DNA of 64,000 nt, taken from positions 17,877,030-17,941,029 of the forward strand of contig NC_068346.1 in assembly GCF_014633365.1 (NCBI RefSeq), read 5' to 3'. Within the stretch, counting starts at the first letter, position 1; every line of letters starts with the position of its first letter. A program made the translations under genes and the position numbers. The notes below the pieces were generated by a model. The model made no database searches, was not told the origin of the DNA, and worked only from the letters and a program-made list of their open reading frames with translations. Shown one piece after another: positions 48,980 to 61,744 of this stretch. The DNA is from Diospyros lotus (taxonomy: Eukaryota > Streptophyta > Magnoliopsida > Ericales > Ebenaceae).

Positions 48980-51004
48980 ACATTGATACTCACACGTATA
49001 TAACATTTGTAATAATGTGTAGGTATGTTTATAAATAATTACAAACATATATATTTGTAACATTTATTAATATGTGTGGGTTATATAATTCAAAAAACTG
49101 CCACATTAACTAATACATGGATACCCACACAAATATAACATTTGTACTTATGTGTGGGTAAATTTATAAACAATTACCCACACATGTGTAACATTTATTA
49201 ATATGCGTGGGTAATATAATCCAAAATAAATGCCACATTAGATAAAATTTTATCGAAAAATATCCCACCAATCTCTAAAAGTGGAGGGAATTTTTTTCGC
49301 CAAAATAAATATGGGTATATCAATTTACCCACACATAATAAATGTGGATAATGTAACGAGTTTGTCTTATTTAATCACCCACACATAATACCTTTATGTG
49401 TGGGTAATTTATGTATGGGTAAGTTTATAAATAAGTACCCACACATACGTAACAATTACTAATATGTGTAGGCAATATAATCCAAAAAACTGCCACATCA
49501 GCTAATACTTAAATACCCACACATATATAACATTTGTACTTATGTGTGGATAAATTTTTAAACACTTACCCACACATGCGTAACATTTATTAATATGCGT
49601 GGGTAATATAATCCAAAATAAATGCCACATCAAATAAAATTTTATCAAAAAATATCCCACCAACTTCTAAAAGTGGAGGGAATTTTTTCCGCCAAAATAA
49701 ATGTGGGTATATCAATTTACCCACACATAATAAATGTGAATAATGTAATGAGTTTGTCTTATTTAATCACCCACACATAATACCCTTATGTGTAGGTAAT
49801 TTATGTATGGGTAAGTTTATAAATAAGTACCCACACATACGTAACAATTACTAATATGTGTAGGCAATATAATCCAAAAAACTGCCACATCAACTAATAC
49901 TTAAATACCCACACATATATAACATTTGTACTTATGTGTGGGTAAATTTTTAAATATTTACCCACACATGCGTAACATTTATTAATATGTGTGAGTAATA
50001 TAATCCAAAATAAATGCCACATCAAATAAAATTTTATCAAAAAATGTCCCACCAACCTCTAAAAATGGAGGGAATTTTTTCCGCCAAAATAAATGTGGGT
50101 ATATCAATTTACCCACACATAATAAATGTGGATAATGTAACGAGTTTGTCTTATTTAATCACCCACACATAATACCCTTATGTGTGGGTAATTTATGTGT
50201 GGGTAAGTTTATAAATAATTAGCCACACATACGTAACAATTACTAATATGTGTAGGCAATATAATCCAAAAAACTAGCACATCAACTAATACTTAAATAC
50301 CCACACATATATAACATTTGTATTTATGTGTGGGTAAATTTTTAAACATTTACCCACACATGTGTAACATTTATTAACATGTGTGGGTAATATAATCCAA
50401 AATAAATACCGCATCAAATAAAATTTTATCGAAAAATATCTCACCAACCTCTAAAAGTTGAGGGAATTTTTTTCGCCAAAATAAATGTGGATACATCAAT
50501 TTACCCACACATAATAAATGTGAATAATGTAATAAATTTGTCTCATTTAATCACCCACACATATTACCATTGTGTGTGGGTACTTTAAGTGTGGGTAAGT
50601 TTATAAATAATTCCCCACATATACGTAACATTTATTAACGTGTGGGCAATATAGTCTAAAAAACTGACACATCAGCTAATGTTTGGATACCCACACATAT
50701 ATAACATTTATAATTATGTGTGGGTAAGTTTATAAACAATTACCCACACATGCTTAATATTTATTAATATGTGTGGGTAATATATTCCAAAGTAAATGCC
50801 ACATCAGCTAGAATTTTATCGAAAAATATCCCACCAAGCTCTAAAAGTGGAGGGAATTTTTTCTGTCAAAATAAGTATGGGAATATCAATTTACCCACAC
50901 ATAATAAATGTCGATAATGTAACGAGTTTATCTAATTTAATTACCCACACATATTACTATTATGTGTGGGTAAATACCTACATATAATATGTGTAGATAA
51001 TTTA
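48980..51004. repeat. Right subterminal array: five units of 392 bp in the CACTA element
   Basis: The anchor CAAAATAA(A/G)T(G/A)TGGG starts at 49301, 49693, 50085, 50477 and 50867, spacings of 392, 392, 392 and 390. Each unit holds about ten ACCCACACAT or ATGTGTGGGT motifs, often as facing pairs separated by AT-rich DNA, plus constant blocks such as CCACC...TCTAAAAGTGGAGGG. These are likely TNPA-binding sites and may double as the gene promoter. Confidence 0.92.
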
Positions 51005-51036
51005 TGTGTGGGTAAAACCCTCAAATTCTTGTAGTG
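51005..51036 (-). repeat. Right terminal inverted repeat of the CACTA element
   Basis: 32 bp, exact inverse of 37931-37962, followed by the TTA duplication at 51037-51039. Confidence 0.95.
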
Positions 51037-51039
51037 TTA

Positions 51040-53395
51040 GTCAGGAGGCCTTCAATTGTGTCTCTTGTGGAATTTCAAAAATTATAGCAGAGGTATAAGG
51101 ACTTAGGAAAAGTGACGAAGAGAAATCCAAGGCGTTGAAACATTTGTCTTAGATGTTGCATGCACTCTTGCAAACCCCTGGACAAGTCCACGCCACCAAG
51201 CCTTCTACTTCGGGGGGAATTAGGATCGACGCCTCTCCCATGTAAACTCTAGCATCACCACTACAATAGTCACCACAGTCCTTGGTGGCCCTGCCAAAGT
51301 CACAATCGCACGCCTTTACGCCCAAGGAATTGTACGTGGAAAGGTGTAGGAATACCAACAAGGGAGCTGTATGATAGGAGATAGTGATGAGCACTACCAT
51401 CACTAAAGGTGTGCGAAGGCCAGCATGGGACTCTAATCCTGGAGCCCTCCTAGCTTCATGGAGTTTCGAGATTAAGAATTTAATTAAAGAAGTCTTTGAA
51501 CAGAAGATGGCTGTGACAGCTCATGGTGATAAGTAGCCTTGAAGAGTCTCATTTTCTGTGAAAATATTGAGCCACTCCCTTCCTCTGAAGTTCAAGCTCC
51601 TGTAGTTGCCTGAGTTTACGGGAAGGTGATATTCTATTCTTCATGCTCAACAATTTCTTAAATGTATTCCTAGTTCTTAGACTTATCAAAAGAGGACTAT
51701 GATTTGTCAATCAGTGGACCAGCACATGGGCTACTACCACTGTTAGCATGGGATGCTAATAGGAATGGGATGGTGTATCACACGCCACATTGCATGTGAT
51801 GAATATAGTAGACATGTGAGTGGGTGTTGGTAGAACATCCAATGAATATGAGATCTACAACTAATCATATGGCTTGAGGATTAATGATCTGTCGCTGGCT
51901 CTCGATTGTGTATCTGGTCTTTGAACTAGAGGTGACATAGTGTCTTGTGCATTGGTGTCAGAGATTTACCGTTGAGCAGAATCATCTTGTGGAAGAGATG
52001 GGGATGTTCTCTGTGTAATCTCTGTGCGGCGGTGTATGGAGATAGATGTTCGTCAATGAGATCTATTGACCTTCATTGGACGGAGGCATACATCTTGTGT
52101 GGTCTGTGTTGGTGGTGTATGGATCACACCTTGTAAGATTAGACCCAATTATCGAGTCCTATGAGTTTAATTAGTCCATGGGTTTTACTCGATTGGGATG
52201 TCAGTAGAAGGACTATAGTGCACAGTAATAGAGAAGCCTTAATAGGTTCGTATGGAGTTGGACGTTATTGCCATTAGGATCGTCCTGAATCATGGCGGCT
52301 AAAGAATAATTAGGATCTTTAAGGGTGCTCTGGGGATTTGGAGAAATCCTCTAGGTAGGTCGATGGGGTTGGCCGACATTAAGGAGTTGATGTGTCCTGA
52401 TTGTTACATGGTTGTGAACGTAAAAAGTTACACGCATACTGAGTAATGTATTGGATTAGTGATCCGTAGTTATTAGTGTGCTCCTCGTCACTGAGGGTCA
52501 GTGATGTTGGTTGCTATTATGTGTGGGACACATGGATCTATGGATTTGGGAGATCACTTGCATTAATGGTTAGTGCAAAGGCTATTAAATGTTAATAGCG
52601 GGGTTGGGGTATGAAATATGAGAAGTAGGCGGAGTTGGTATCTTCAACCAGTTCAGTAGATTGAACTTCCACCGCTTTGTTGCTTTAGATCATTAAATGC
52701 TTTGATGTTTTGCATGATGAGAGGTATGGGTTAAAGGGAAGCTTGGATAAGAAGAGAATAGGCTCTTGTAGAAATTGGAAAGGGTTTGGAGAAGGTTTGG
52801 GATGGCTACTCCTTTCTTCATCTTCTTCTTCCTTCTTCCTTTCTTGTTTCTTCTTCTTCTTCTCAAGCTACAACCATATCTTTTTCTTGCTCCAAAGATT
52901 AGCTAGTGCAACTTGCTCTTTTTCTTTTCCCATTAGATCCAAATGTTGGACAACCAAGGTATAACCAATAAGGGATCGCGAAACATCTTTGAGTCACCTC
53001 CATCGAGAAGGTTCTAGCACAACTCCGTTGAAGGGTTCCGTAAGCATCTCAGGCTTGGCCTTACTAGGTCCTTTGCATTTGGAGAGGCGGGTGGTCACCT
53101 AAACGTTGTTGGTTCGAGAAAGCTTGTTCGACAAGGAAAAAGAGTTATCACTTGGACAATCGGCACCAACATTCACCGAAAGGTATATCGATAAAACCCT
53201 TTATGGCATGGGTTTATTTGTTTATGCATATGGATGATACATACTGAGTCTTGGAAGGATTGTTTTCGCTTCCACTATGCGTTGCTTTAATGTATGTTTT
53301 GGTTTTGAAAAATATTTTAAAACCTCTTAATCCTTGCATTGATCCACACATGGTTGGTTTTTGGCCTCAGGCCATTATTTCCTTTCAATATTTCT
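51040..53395. other. Unclassified, probably retroelement-derived sequence
   Basis: Continues the older element split by the CACTA insertion. It is moderately GC-balanced, with short frames only and no recognised domain. A CTTCTTCTT-type tract lies at about 52818-52863. CGGCACCAACATT at about 53162 resembles an LTR-adjacent primer-site phrase, but no pair was found. Confidence 0.35.
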
Positions 53396-53806
53396 TCAAA
53401 TGACCAATTGGCATACGTGTTAACTAAAGGATTATCTACAACTATATGCCATAGATTGATCAACAAGATTGGAATGTATAGAATCCACTCACATTCTTAA
53501 GGGGGAGTGTCAATGAAGAAGAGGCTAATAATGTCCTTATTCTCGAGTAAGATCATATCAGTTTGATTCTTATTTTGATTAACTTTTCTTTCTAAGAAAT
53601 AGTGTGTATTTTCTAGCAGATAGATTGTTGTAATTTTTTATATTTTGTTGTATCTTAAATTGTATAGGTTTCCAAATATGAACTTAGAAACTTTCCTATT
53701 TTGTGTTTTAGAAACTTTCTAGTTTGGCAGAAAGTTTTGTATATAATTTCATCTATCCCTTCAAAGGGAAATAAGATTGAAAGCATCTTTCACATCTTTC
53801 TTGACA
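53396..53806 (+). mobile_element. 3' end of a small Copia element: RNase H tail, polypurine tract and LTR
   Basis: 53396-53500 encodes SNDQLAYVLTKGLSTT, a short segment, then LINKIGMYRIHSHS and a stop. This is the usual Copia RNase H C terminus (DQLADVLTKGL...KLGM). It is followed by AAGGGGGAG and an LTR from TGTCAATGAAG (53508) to TTCTTGACA (53806), 299 bp with TGTCAA/TTGACA ends. The rest of the element is missing upstream. Confidence 0.82.
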
Positions 53807-54409
53807 AGTATAAACAAAATTTTACTCGATTACAAATTCAAGCATTTGATTACATCAAAATACCTAAGACTTAACAATTTTCTGAAGGATATATACTCGA
53901 TTATAAATGAGATTTACTCGAGTACATTTAGACAATTACTCGATTACAAATTTTAAGTACTCGGTTAATTTTGTTAAACTAGAAACTTGCATTATCTACT
54001 CAACTACAAAAGTATATTTAGTGAAGTATAAGCTTAAGCTTACTCTAATACAAATAAACCTTACTCGATTAAAAGATAGGCCTTATTTGTTTTGGCTTTC
54101 AGGCTTATTTTAATGTTTTCGTTACTTGATTATACAACATTTGTACTTGAATAAAAGATTGAATATAAAGAATTACTCGATTGCATAGAACTTTATACTC
54201 AATTGAAAGAATAAACTTTCTAACATGATATGTCTAATCGATGATTTACTCAAGTAACATAAGATTGTACTCGATTAAGAAAACTAATATACTCGATTCA
54301 TTTATAGGCATTACTCGATTATTTTCACTAACATTTGCTATCTCTAGTACACTGTTTTGATCTTCAACAAATATTATCTTATTTTTTCATCAATTCAAAA
54401 CTTAACAAA

Positions 54410-54678
54410 TTACTCAATAGTTAGAATCAATAAATTCTAGAAGTATATCACCTTTTTGGACACGATCCCTAATAAAATGATGTTTAATTTCAATATGCCT
54501 AGTCCTAGAGTGAAATAATGGATTTTTAGTTAAAGTAGTTGCACTTGTGTGTGTCATATTTTAAGGGAACATGAACTAAATAAATTCCATAGTCTTCTAA
54601 TTGATGTTTAATCCAAAACACCTATACACAACAATTTCTGTAGCCATATGCTTGGCTTCGATAAATGAGAGCAATGGT
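54410..54678 (-). pseudogene. Copia RNase H, C-terminal part
   Basis: The minus strand gives LSFIEAKHMAT at the insertion point, and later IEIKHHFIRDRVQKGDILLE. These match the conserved STAEAEYxAA and HIExRxHFIRDxVxxGxI blocks. It joins directly to the part at 59768. Confidence 0.75.
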
Positions 54679-54825
54679 ATTTTGTAACTGTAACATCCCT
54701 GAATATTGGGGTAAACAATAATTATTAAGTTTTGCTATTGGAAGTCCATATTGAGTATTTGAGAGTTTGGGAGGGATAAAATATATATATATATAGTAAA
54801 AATAATAAAAATAATAATAGAAACC

Positions 54826-54859
<34 letters not shown>

Positions 54860-56211
54860 TAATAAAAGAGTAAATCAAATTAAATTAATTAATTAATTAA
54901 TGTGTACATATATGTGTGTGTATGCGTGTGCGTGGCCTTGTCTTGGTCGTTCTTTTTTGTGGCTTAAAAGCCACTTGAATTTTGTATAAAATGGAATCTT
55001 GGGCAGCAAGTTGGAAGCCATTAAAGGCTTCAATTGAAGGCATTCTAGGGATGAGGTGAGCATGAGAAATTAAGGAAGAAGAAGACGCGGCAGTTGCGAG
55101 AAATGGAAAAAAATTTGAGGAAAAATCAAGAAATTTTGGGGTTTAATTAGAGTTTAAATGGTCAGGTAAGTGGGATAAATTATTAGGGGTCTCGTATGCC
55201 TACATTATAATTTTTACACGGTTAAATCTAGGTATTTTGGAGCCGTAATCTTATTAATTTCTATAAAATATTTTACTTTGCAGCGGGAGTGCAAGGAAAG
55301 CCAGAATCAGCCAAATAAAGACAAGCTCCTAACCCTCTTCTCGTGTTCTTTATTTCCCGTGAAAGTCTCCGTGGTTTTTCGTATTTTATTCTTTCCCTAA
55401 CTGTGACTCGGTTCCACGCAATAATAATAATAATCCACGTGGTAACTACCCTATGACTTATATTTTATTAATGAATTTATTATTAATGGAATGAGCTAAG
55501 CAGTGATTTCTTGGTGTCTTTCATTTTGATCGTCATGGAGCTTCGTATCGCTCCGTTTCCCTTGGCAATGATGCCGAACCTGTGGGGCTAAGTTCTTAGA
55601 AAGTGGCTATGGTCAAGGTTATGGGGTTCTGTTAATAAGTTATCATGAATGTGGAGATGGTTTCCTTTGTATGATAATAGATGAGAACGTGAATGACATA
55701 ATGGTGTCTATGTTGTCATAAGTAAAGTGTGCGAAATGATGGGTTTAAGTGACTAAGTTTAATGTGTGTCTTAAGGGTATGGGGTACAAAGCCACTAACT
55801 ATCGACCGTAGGTCGTGGCACCAGTCATCAGCTGTTACGATAAGCGCTAGACAGGCCAGAAGAGCTAGTACTTCTAGATTCTCGCCTTGGTTTGTGCATA
55901 TTATGATGTGTGTGTTGCATAGGGACTGGGTTGCACTCACTAGTGGGACATGCTTTGTGTGTGATGGGATGTGTGAGCATTTGCATGACCCAGTTGATCT
56001 AAGAGCCAATTTGGGTACCCTAGGTGTTCATATGCATTTTAAGCATGCCGCATGTGTGTATTCCAATGTGGGTGTAGCATGGCCTGATACTTGGTTTATA
56101 GGGGCCTTGCCATCATGTTTATGCTGCAGAAGCCATTGCATTTCTTATGTGTTGCATTGCATGATTCTATTGTTACTGTTATTCTGGGTGGGAGTATTGT
56201 GCCAGTCCGGG

Positions 56212-58963
56212 TGTAACACCCCAAGTTTAAAAATCCTAAACCTAGATGTGTTAACATTTACTTCACTTTAAATGCGGAAATAAAATAAATTTATCTTCAA
56301 ATTATCTCTTTTTACTTCCTTTATTTACCACACACACACACACATATATATATATTTATTTATTTATTTCATATTTTATTTTAAAAAGAATTTTATAGAA
56401 GTTTCAGCGGAGTCTCCCCTGTAAATTTGACTTAGCTAACCTGTAAAGGGACACCGCATCCACAACTATAGAAATATTAACTAAGTAAGTAAATAACTCT
56501 GTCCAAATAGAAGATTTGAGTCCAATCAGACCAAAACTATCATATTCGAAATCTCAAAATTAAACAATTAAAGAAAGGGGTAAATAAATGATTAACGAAC
56601 AAGTGTTATAAACCACAAGTCCAAAACTAAAACCACATGCCATGGATTACTGGGTGAGTCTGCCTCCAAGCGATCTCCTCAACTCATCTAGCTCTCATCA
56701 CCTGAAACGAGGGAAAACTAAAAGGGTGAGCTAAAGCTCAGCAAGTAAACTCCATGCACATGATGCATGCTTGTGACATGCAAGGTTTGAATAAATTTTG
56801 AAAACTACATCCCCATTTACTTTAACTTCTCAAAACATTTCATTTCTATTGTGAGCTCATAGGGTGTGTCATCTAGCCAATCAAAATGCAATGGGCAATT
56901 CTTATTTGGAACTAGATTCATTCCACCGATGGTACCACAAAGCGACAAAAATTTCTTTCCACTTTCAACTTTCACATTCACATTACTTTATCAATCGAGT
57001 GCGCTGGTCCCCCATGCCCCATTTCCCACTCACATTATTCATGGCATAGATATTCACCAATTTCCTTTTAAACTTGAGTTACATATCTTTGAAAGAAAAT
57101 TTGCACCTTTACACATCTTTCCTTTGAAAACATTTAACTTTCTCAAATCAATACCTATGCGTGTTCATTGATGCAATGGCATGATATATATATATATGTA
57201 CATGCTTAATCATTTTCATTGTATGTAAGGAAATGACACAAGTAATGAAAAGATTTAGCATTAAATACCTGCAAGCCAACCACTAAGCACAATTTTTCCA
57301 CATTAACCGTTCCATATGAGTGAAAATTAGAGAGAGTTTACTTACTTGAAGTCTTTAAAGTTCACTCCTTGGATTTGCAAGTGGAAGAGTCTTAGAGGCC
57401 CACGACGTCAATGTGCCAAAAATCCTAGTTCATTATCAATGACGTTAAATTTTTTTTTTCAATAATCTTTACCTTCTAAACATGACTCCAATTCACTATT
57501 ATTTTTCTTAAGTTAATTTATTATGATACTATATGTATAAATAGTATTAAATGAAAAAAATATAAAGAAAATATTTACAATATAAACCTACTAGTGAAAC
57601 ATTACCCATTTATGAATCTAAACCGTTGGCCCTTACGAAGACAAACATAAATTGAAATTCTTAGCACCAAAATCACGTGAATCCAATTTTGTGAGCTAAA
57701 TAACTCATAGAGATACATTCTCAATTAAATTCACATCAAGATTTAGATTACAAGACCCTCAAAATATTTTTCCAAATTCACAAACAGAATTTATTTTTTT
57801 CTTTTCTGGCAGCATGCAGTAAAATATTTCAAAAATCATTTAAAAATAGGAAACGATATCATAAAATTATAAAATTTACACAGGATTTAGTAAACTCGTA
57901 TAAGTTCATCATAAAAAAATGAGCTCATTATAGCAACGTTTGGGGTTCCAAAATATTTTTCTATCCTCCAAAAATACTGTTCTCGTATGAATCTGTCAAT
58001 GTATACGAAAGATGTCATAAAAACTTATACAAGCATCCAAATGAGGTCATTCCAAGTCCAGATGATAGACAACTCATAGGGGTTCATTTTCCAAGAATCT
58101 CCCCAAAATTTGACATATACAATTTTTAGCGAATTTTTAAAGTAAGAGTAGAAAAGCTGTTAAATCTAGGCAGTATTATTGTTCCATTAGATCTATCAAA
58201 ATTTCATGCCTCTATAATACCCAATCAATATTAAATCAAACCAATCATATGTATTCTGCCACATCTATGTATATATATTGTATGTAAAATACCCATCTTA
58301 TTAAAGGTAGATTTTAGGAAAAATTAAATAAAAGGATAGTTACCTCTTTTTTTCTTCTTTTTCTTCTTCTTCTTCTTCTTCTTCTTCTTCTAGGGGAGAA
58401 GTGATATGTGGGTTGAGAGAGAAGAGAAAAGTGAGATGGGTGAAGGAGAGAGGGAAGTGAGATGGGTGAGGGAGAGACGTGAGGTTTGGGGAGGGGAAAG
58501 ATATATTAGGGTTTCTCTTTCCTTTATTAGGTTTTGAGTTGGGTGGGTTTTATTTGGGCTTTGGGCTTTTGAGTTTTTTTTTTCTCTTATTGGGCCAAAA
58601 ATGAGTCTTCTATAAATTAGGCCCAACCTTAAATTAATTTGTATTTTAGGTCCTATTGAGTGCTATATAATTCACACCCAAATAAATATATTTAGCCACT
58701 TGAATTGGATTTGATAAACATACAATACACCTGAAAATTCTTAAATCAATAGTAACACATTAAATTGCATACTAACAAATTATCATAGTAATTAATTTTT
58801 TTTTCTATTTAGCACATTGAGCGTGACGACGTCCATTTCCTTCCACTGCATAACAAGGCTCAATAATTGACAATAATAATTATAATTGAATCATTTATTA
58901 TGGCATAAGAAATAAAATTACGCAAAATTTATAAATGCATGTAAAATGACACTCGGTGTTACA
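56212..58963 (-). mobile_element. Solo LTR (2752 bp) nested in the 54689 LTR
   Basis: On the minus strand it runs from TGTAACACCGAGTGTC to TTGGGGTGTTACA. It is flanked by perfect CCGGG duplications (56207-56211, 58964-58968). It contains a CTT microsatellite (58361-58391) and no coding domains. Confidence 0.88.
58361..58391. repeat. (CTT)n microsatellite
   Basis: Nearly perfect CTT units in a row inside the nested solo LTR. Confidence 0.85.
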
Positions 58964-59767
58964 CCGGGTGTCGGGAGTACAGGCCCAGGAGAGCTTCAGC
59001 TCGGTTTAGAGATTAGCTCAGGGGAAGCCCGAGGGAAGGACCTTGGGGTGAGACCTACGGCAACAGCAAGACTGGGGTTAGAGTCCCACGACAACAACAA
59101 GACCAGGGGTTAGAGTCCCACGACAACGGCAGGATAAGACGATATGATGACAGGAGAGAGCATGTTTGGAATAGTGATGATATGGTAGCCTATAAAAGGA
59201 TGCCAATGTGTGGCTTATGTGGGCCCTAATAACCCTTTATGGGTAGTTGATTTTATGTTATGCATTTAGAAGTAAAACACGTATGGATCATGACATGATA
59301 TGGTTGCATTGGCATGAATTGCATGGAATATTGGGAAGAGTCATATCCGTAACCAGTTGCCTTTCTTTCATGAGCTTGCTGAGTCTTGTGACTCATCTTT
59401 GTTTTCCATCATTCCAGGTAAGAGAGTTGTCCAAGGGAATAGGTACATTCGACGGTGTTGGGTTCAGTTCATCGAGCCATAATAGCAAGTGAAGACCTCT
59501 CCCGAGATTAGATCCTAGGTGTCAACTGTTTGGTCAGAATAATACTTTTATGCTTTTGAGGTAGGTGCAGGTTATGTAAGCCCAGGTGGGCCCACATGGT
59601 GAATGGTTATGTAAGGATGATTATAAGATATTATATGATTAAAAAGATATGGTTTAGATAAAGGTTATGTGTGAGTTTTAGTAGTGTTTTTGTTTTATAT
59701 CACTAAAGTGATGACCCTCTCACGGATCCTCTATGTTAGTGGGAGGTCCGGGAGGCTGGCCGTTACA

Positions 59768-60990
59768 TTTTGTTTCTTGCTAAACCAAAAAATTAAGGAG
59801 TTTTCTAAAAATTGATATGACCCACTAGTGCTCTTCTTATCAATCCTACATATGTCATAGTTAGCGTCTGCAAATGCAACTAAATTAAAATTATTCGATT
59901 TAGGGAAGAATAGTATAAGACTAAAGAATGAATTTAGATATTTAAAAATTCTTTTTATTGCTATGAGATGAGATTCTTTTGAATTAGATTGAAATCTAGC
60001 ACACAGACATACACTAAACATGATGTTTAGCCTAGATATAGTTGAATACAACAAACAACCTATCATACTTCTATACACAGTTTTCTTTCTATCGATTTTC
60101 CCATCTTATCTTTGCCTAAGGATGATGAGCTACTCATCTTGATATAGGTTTACAATCTTGCAATTTAAATCTTTTGAAGAGGTCCTTGATGTATTTTTGT
60201 TAACCAATGTAAATCCCCTCATCCATTTGCTAGTTCCCCATTAGGTTAATCTAAAACTCACTTTGCATACTTTTTACAAATTCTTCACATAAGGTTTCAT
60301 TCATGCTAATCTCAAACTCATTGTGTATACTTTTTACAAATTCTTCACATAAGGTTTCATTTGAGGCTGAAAAAATTATATCATCAATAAGATTTGTACT
60401 GTTAACATATCTTGACCATGTGTTTTGAAAAAGAGAGTTGGGTCAATTTTGCCTATTTTAAAATATTTTTAGTAAAAATTTACTAAGTCTATCTTACCAA
60501 ACTCTAGGAGGTTACTTTAGTAAGTTTGAAAACATGGTCAAGAAAATGAGGGTTTTCAAATTTGGAGGTCATTCCATATAAACCTCTTCATTTATGAATC
60601 TATTCAAGAATGTATTTTTCATGTTTATTTGAAAAAGTTTAAAATCTTTATAACATGCAAAAGCCAATAATATTCTAATAACTTCTGGTTTAGCTATTGG
60701 GGCATAAGTCCCATCATAGTTAATTCCTTCTTCTTGACTATACTCTTGAAGTACTATTCTTGCCTTTCCTAACCACAATTCCATTTTCATTCATTTTATT
60801 TATAACATACTTAGTTCCAATTGTTGGATGATCATTGGGTCTAGTTACAAGATGTCAAACATCATTTCTTTCAAATTGATTTAACTTTTCTTGCATAACC
60901 AAGATCCGACTTTCATTATTTAAGGCTTCATTTATGTCTTTAGGTTCTTTGAGGTAGAAAAGCTAGAATCCTACATTCATTTTTAATTGA
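59768..60990 (-). pseudogene. Copia reverse transcriptase and RNase H fragments
   Basis: The minus strand contains EALNNESRILVMQEKLNQFE and NGIVV, then EEGINYDGTYAPIAKPEVIR (60790-60569, close to the Copia EGIDYDETFAPVARLEAIR block). Further on come ETLCEEFVKSM, duplicated, and YIKDLFKRFKLQDCKPIS. The last part is MYRSMIGCLLYSTISRLNIM with ADANYDICRIDKKSTSG, the RNase H start. Several stops and a tandem duplication break the frame. Confidence 0.85.
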
Positions 60991-61300
60991 GGACCTTGTT
61001 CTTATTCCTTGGGAGGGACTACCAATAATTTCATTATTTTCTACATTCTTTCTCTTGGGAAAGAAGATTCTTTCTTTTCTTGGTTTATCGTTAAATGGTT
61101 TCTACTTGAAGATGTATCTTCTTTATTTTCTAGCTAAATTTTTTCTAGGTTCCTTTCACGTGATTATCATCTACACATTTTTTTGCTAAGAAATAATTAG
61201 AATCATCAATTGCAATGAGGATTGATTCTTCTACAACCAAAGCTTTTTTATTAAAGACTCTATGCTACTTCGAGAAAAATATCCAAGAAAAATGTCTTAA

Positions 61301-61744
61301 TCACTTTTGACATCAAATTCCCATTAATTTGCAAGAAATAGATAGAGTTGCAATCATCACTTTAAGAGCTCACAGATAATAATTGTTACACAGTTGCTAG
61401 TCACTGACAAGAAGACAAACAAATGATAGAATGACAAGAAGATGAAAGGACGATGACGAGAAGACAAAAAGACGATAATGGAGGTAGAAGAAGATTAAGG
61501 CTAAAAGTTTTTTCAAAATAAAGAAGGAAGAATAAGATTCGGGTTTAACCTCGAATCTCAATTAGAGCTCTGACATGGTTGCTGAATATAGGAAATGGAA
61601 ACATGTTTTCAATTTTTGTCAAAAATTGTGAAACAACCTTAAAACATTTTTAAAATTACCAAAGTAGCCTGAAAATAATTTTTTGGTGTTTCTTAAGATT
61701 TTGAGGTATGAAATATTTCAGAAATGTCAAAATGCTATCATTTT
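61301..61744. other. Intergenic sequence
   Basis: A-and-G-rich stretch (61400-61500) with GACAAGAAGA/GACGA phrases. No gene recognised. Confidence 0.4.

Larger units (their letters stand above)
37931..51036 (-). mobile_element. Complete CACTA (En/Spm-type) DNA transposon, 13.1 kb, apparently autonomous
   Basis: The two ends are perfect 32-bp inverted repeats starting CACTACAAGAATTTGAGG. The 3-bp flank TTA is duplicated (37928-37930, 51037-51039), giving precise limits. Both ends carry many copies of ACCCACACAT/ATGTGTGGGT. Two genes on the minus strand read through clean splice sites without stops or frameshifts: a TNPD-type transposase and a Transposase_24/TNPA-type protein. Perfect termini, a perfect target duplication and open genes together suggest a young and possibly active copy. 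It interrupts an older Gypsy-type element. Confidence 0.95.
54689..59767 (+). mobile_element. Solo LTR (about 2.3 kb net), itself interrupted
   Basis: Starts TGTAACATCCCTGAA and ends GGCCGTTACA. It separates two halves of one RNase H coding region. ATTTTG occurs on both sides (54679-54684, 59767-59772), with four extra bases TAAC on the left, so the exact target duplication is unclear. It shares blocks with the solo LTR at 34567-37533 (55283-55400 against 36043-36160). Confidence 0.75.
53807..61300 (-). mobile_element. SIRE/Maximus-like Copia remnant, split by a solo LTR
   Basis: Read on the minus strand from 61300: a reverse transcriptase region (60990-60110), RNase H (60078-59768), then past the inserted LTR the rest of RNase H (54678-54410), followed by LTR-like sequence rich in TACTCGATT motifs (54400-53807). 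Stops, frameshifts and a small tandem duplication (about 60245-60365) show it is dead. Limits are approximate. Confidence 0.7.

Noticed and set aside
51258..51270. CACTACAATAG as a CACTA element start
   Set aside because: No matching inverted end, no 3-bp duplication and no subterminal repeats nearby.
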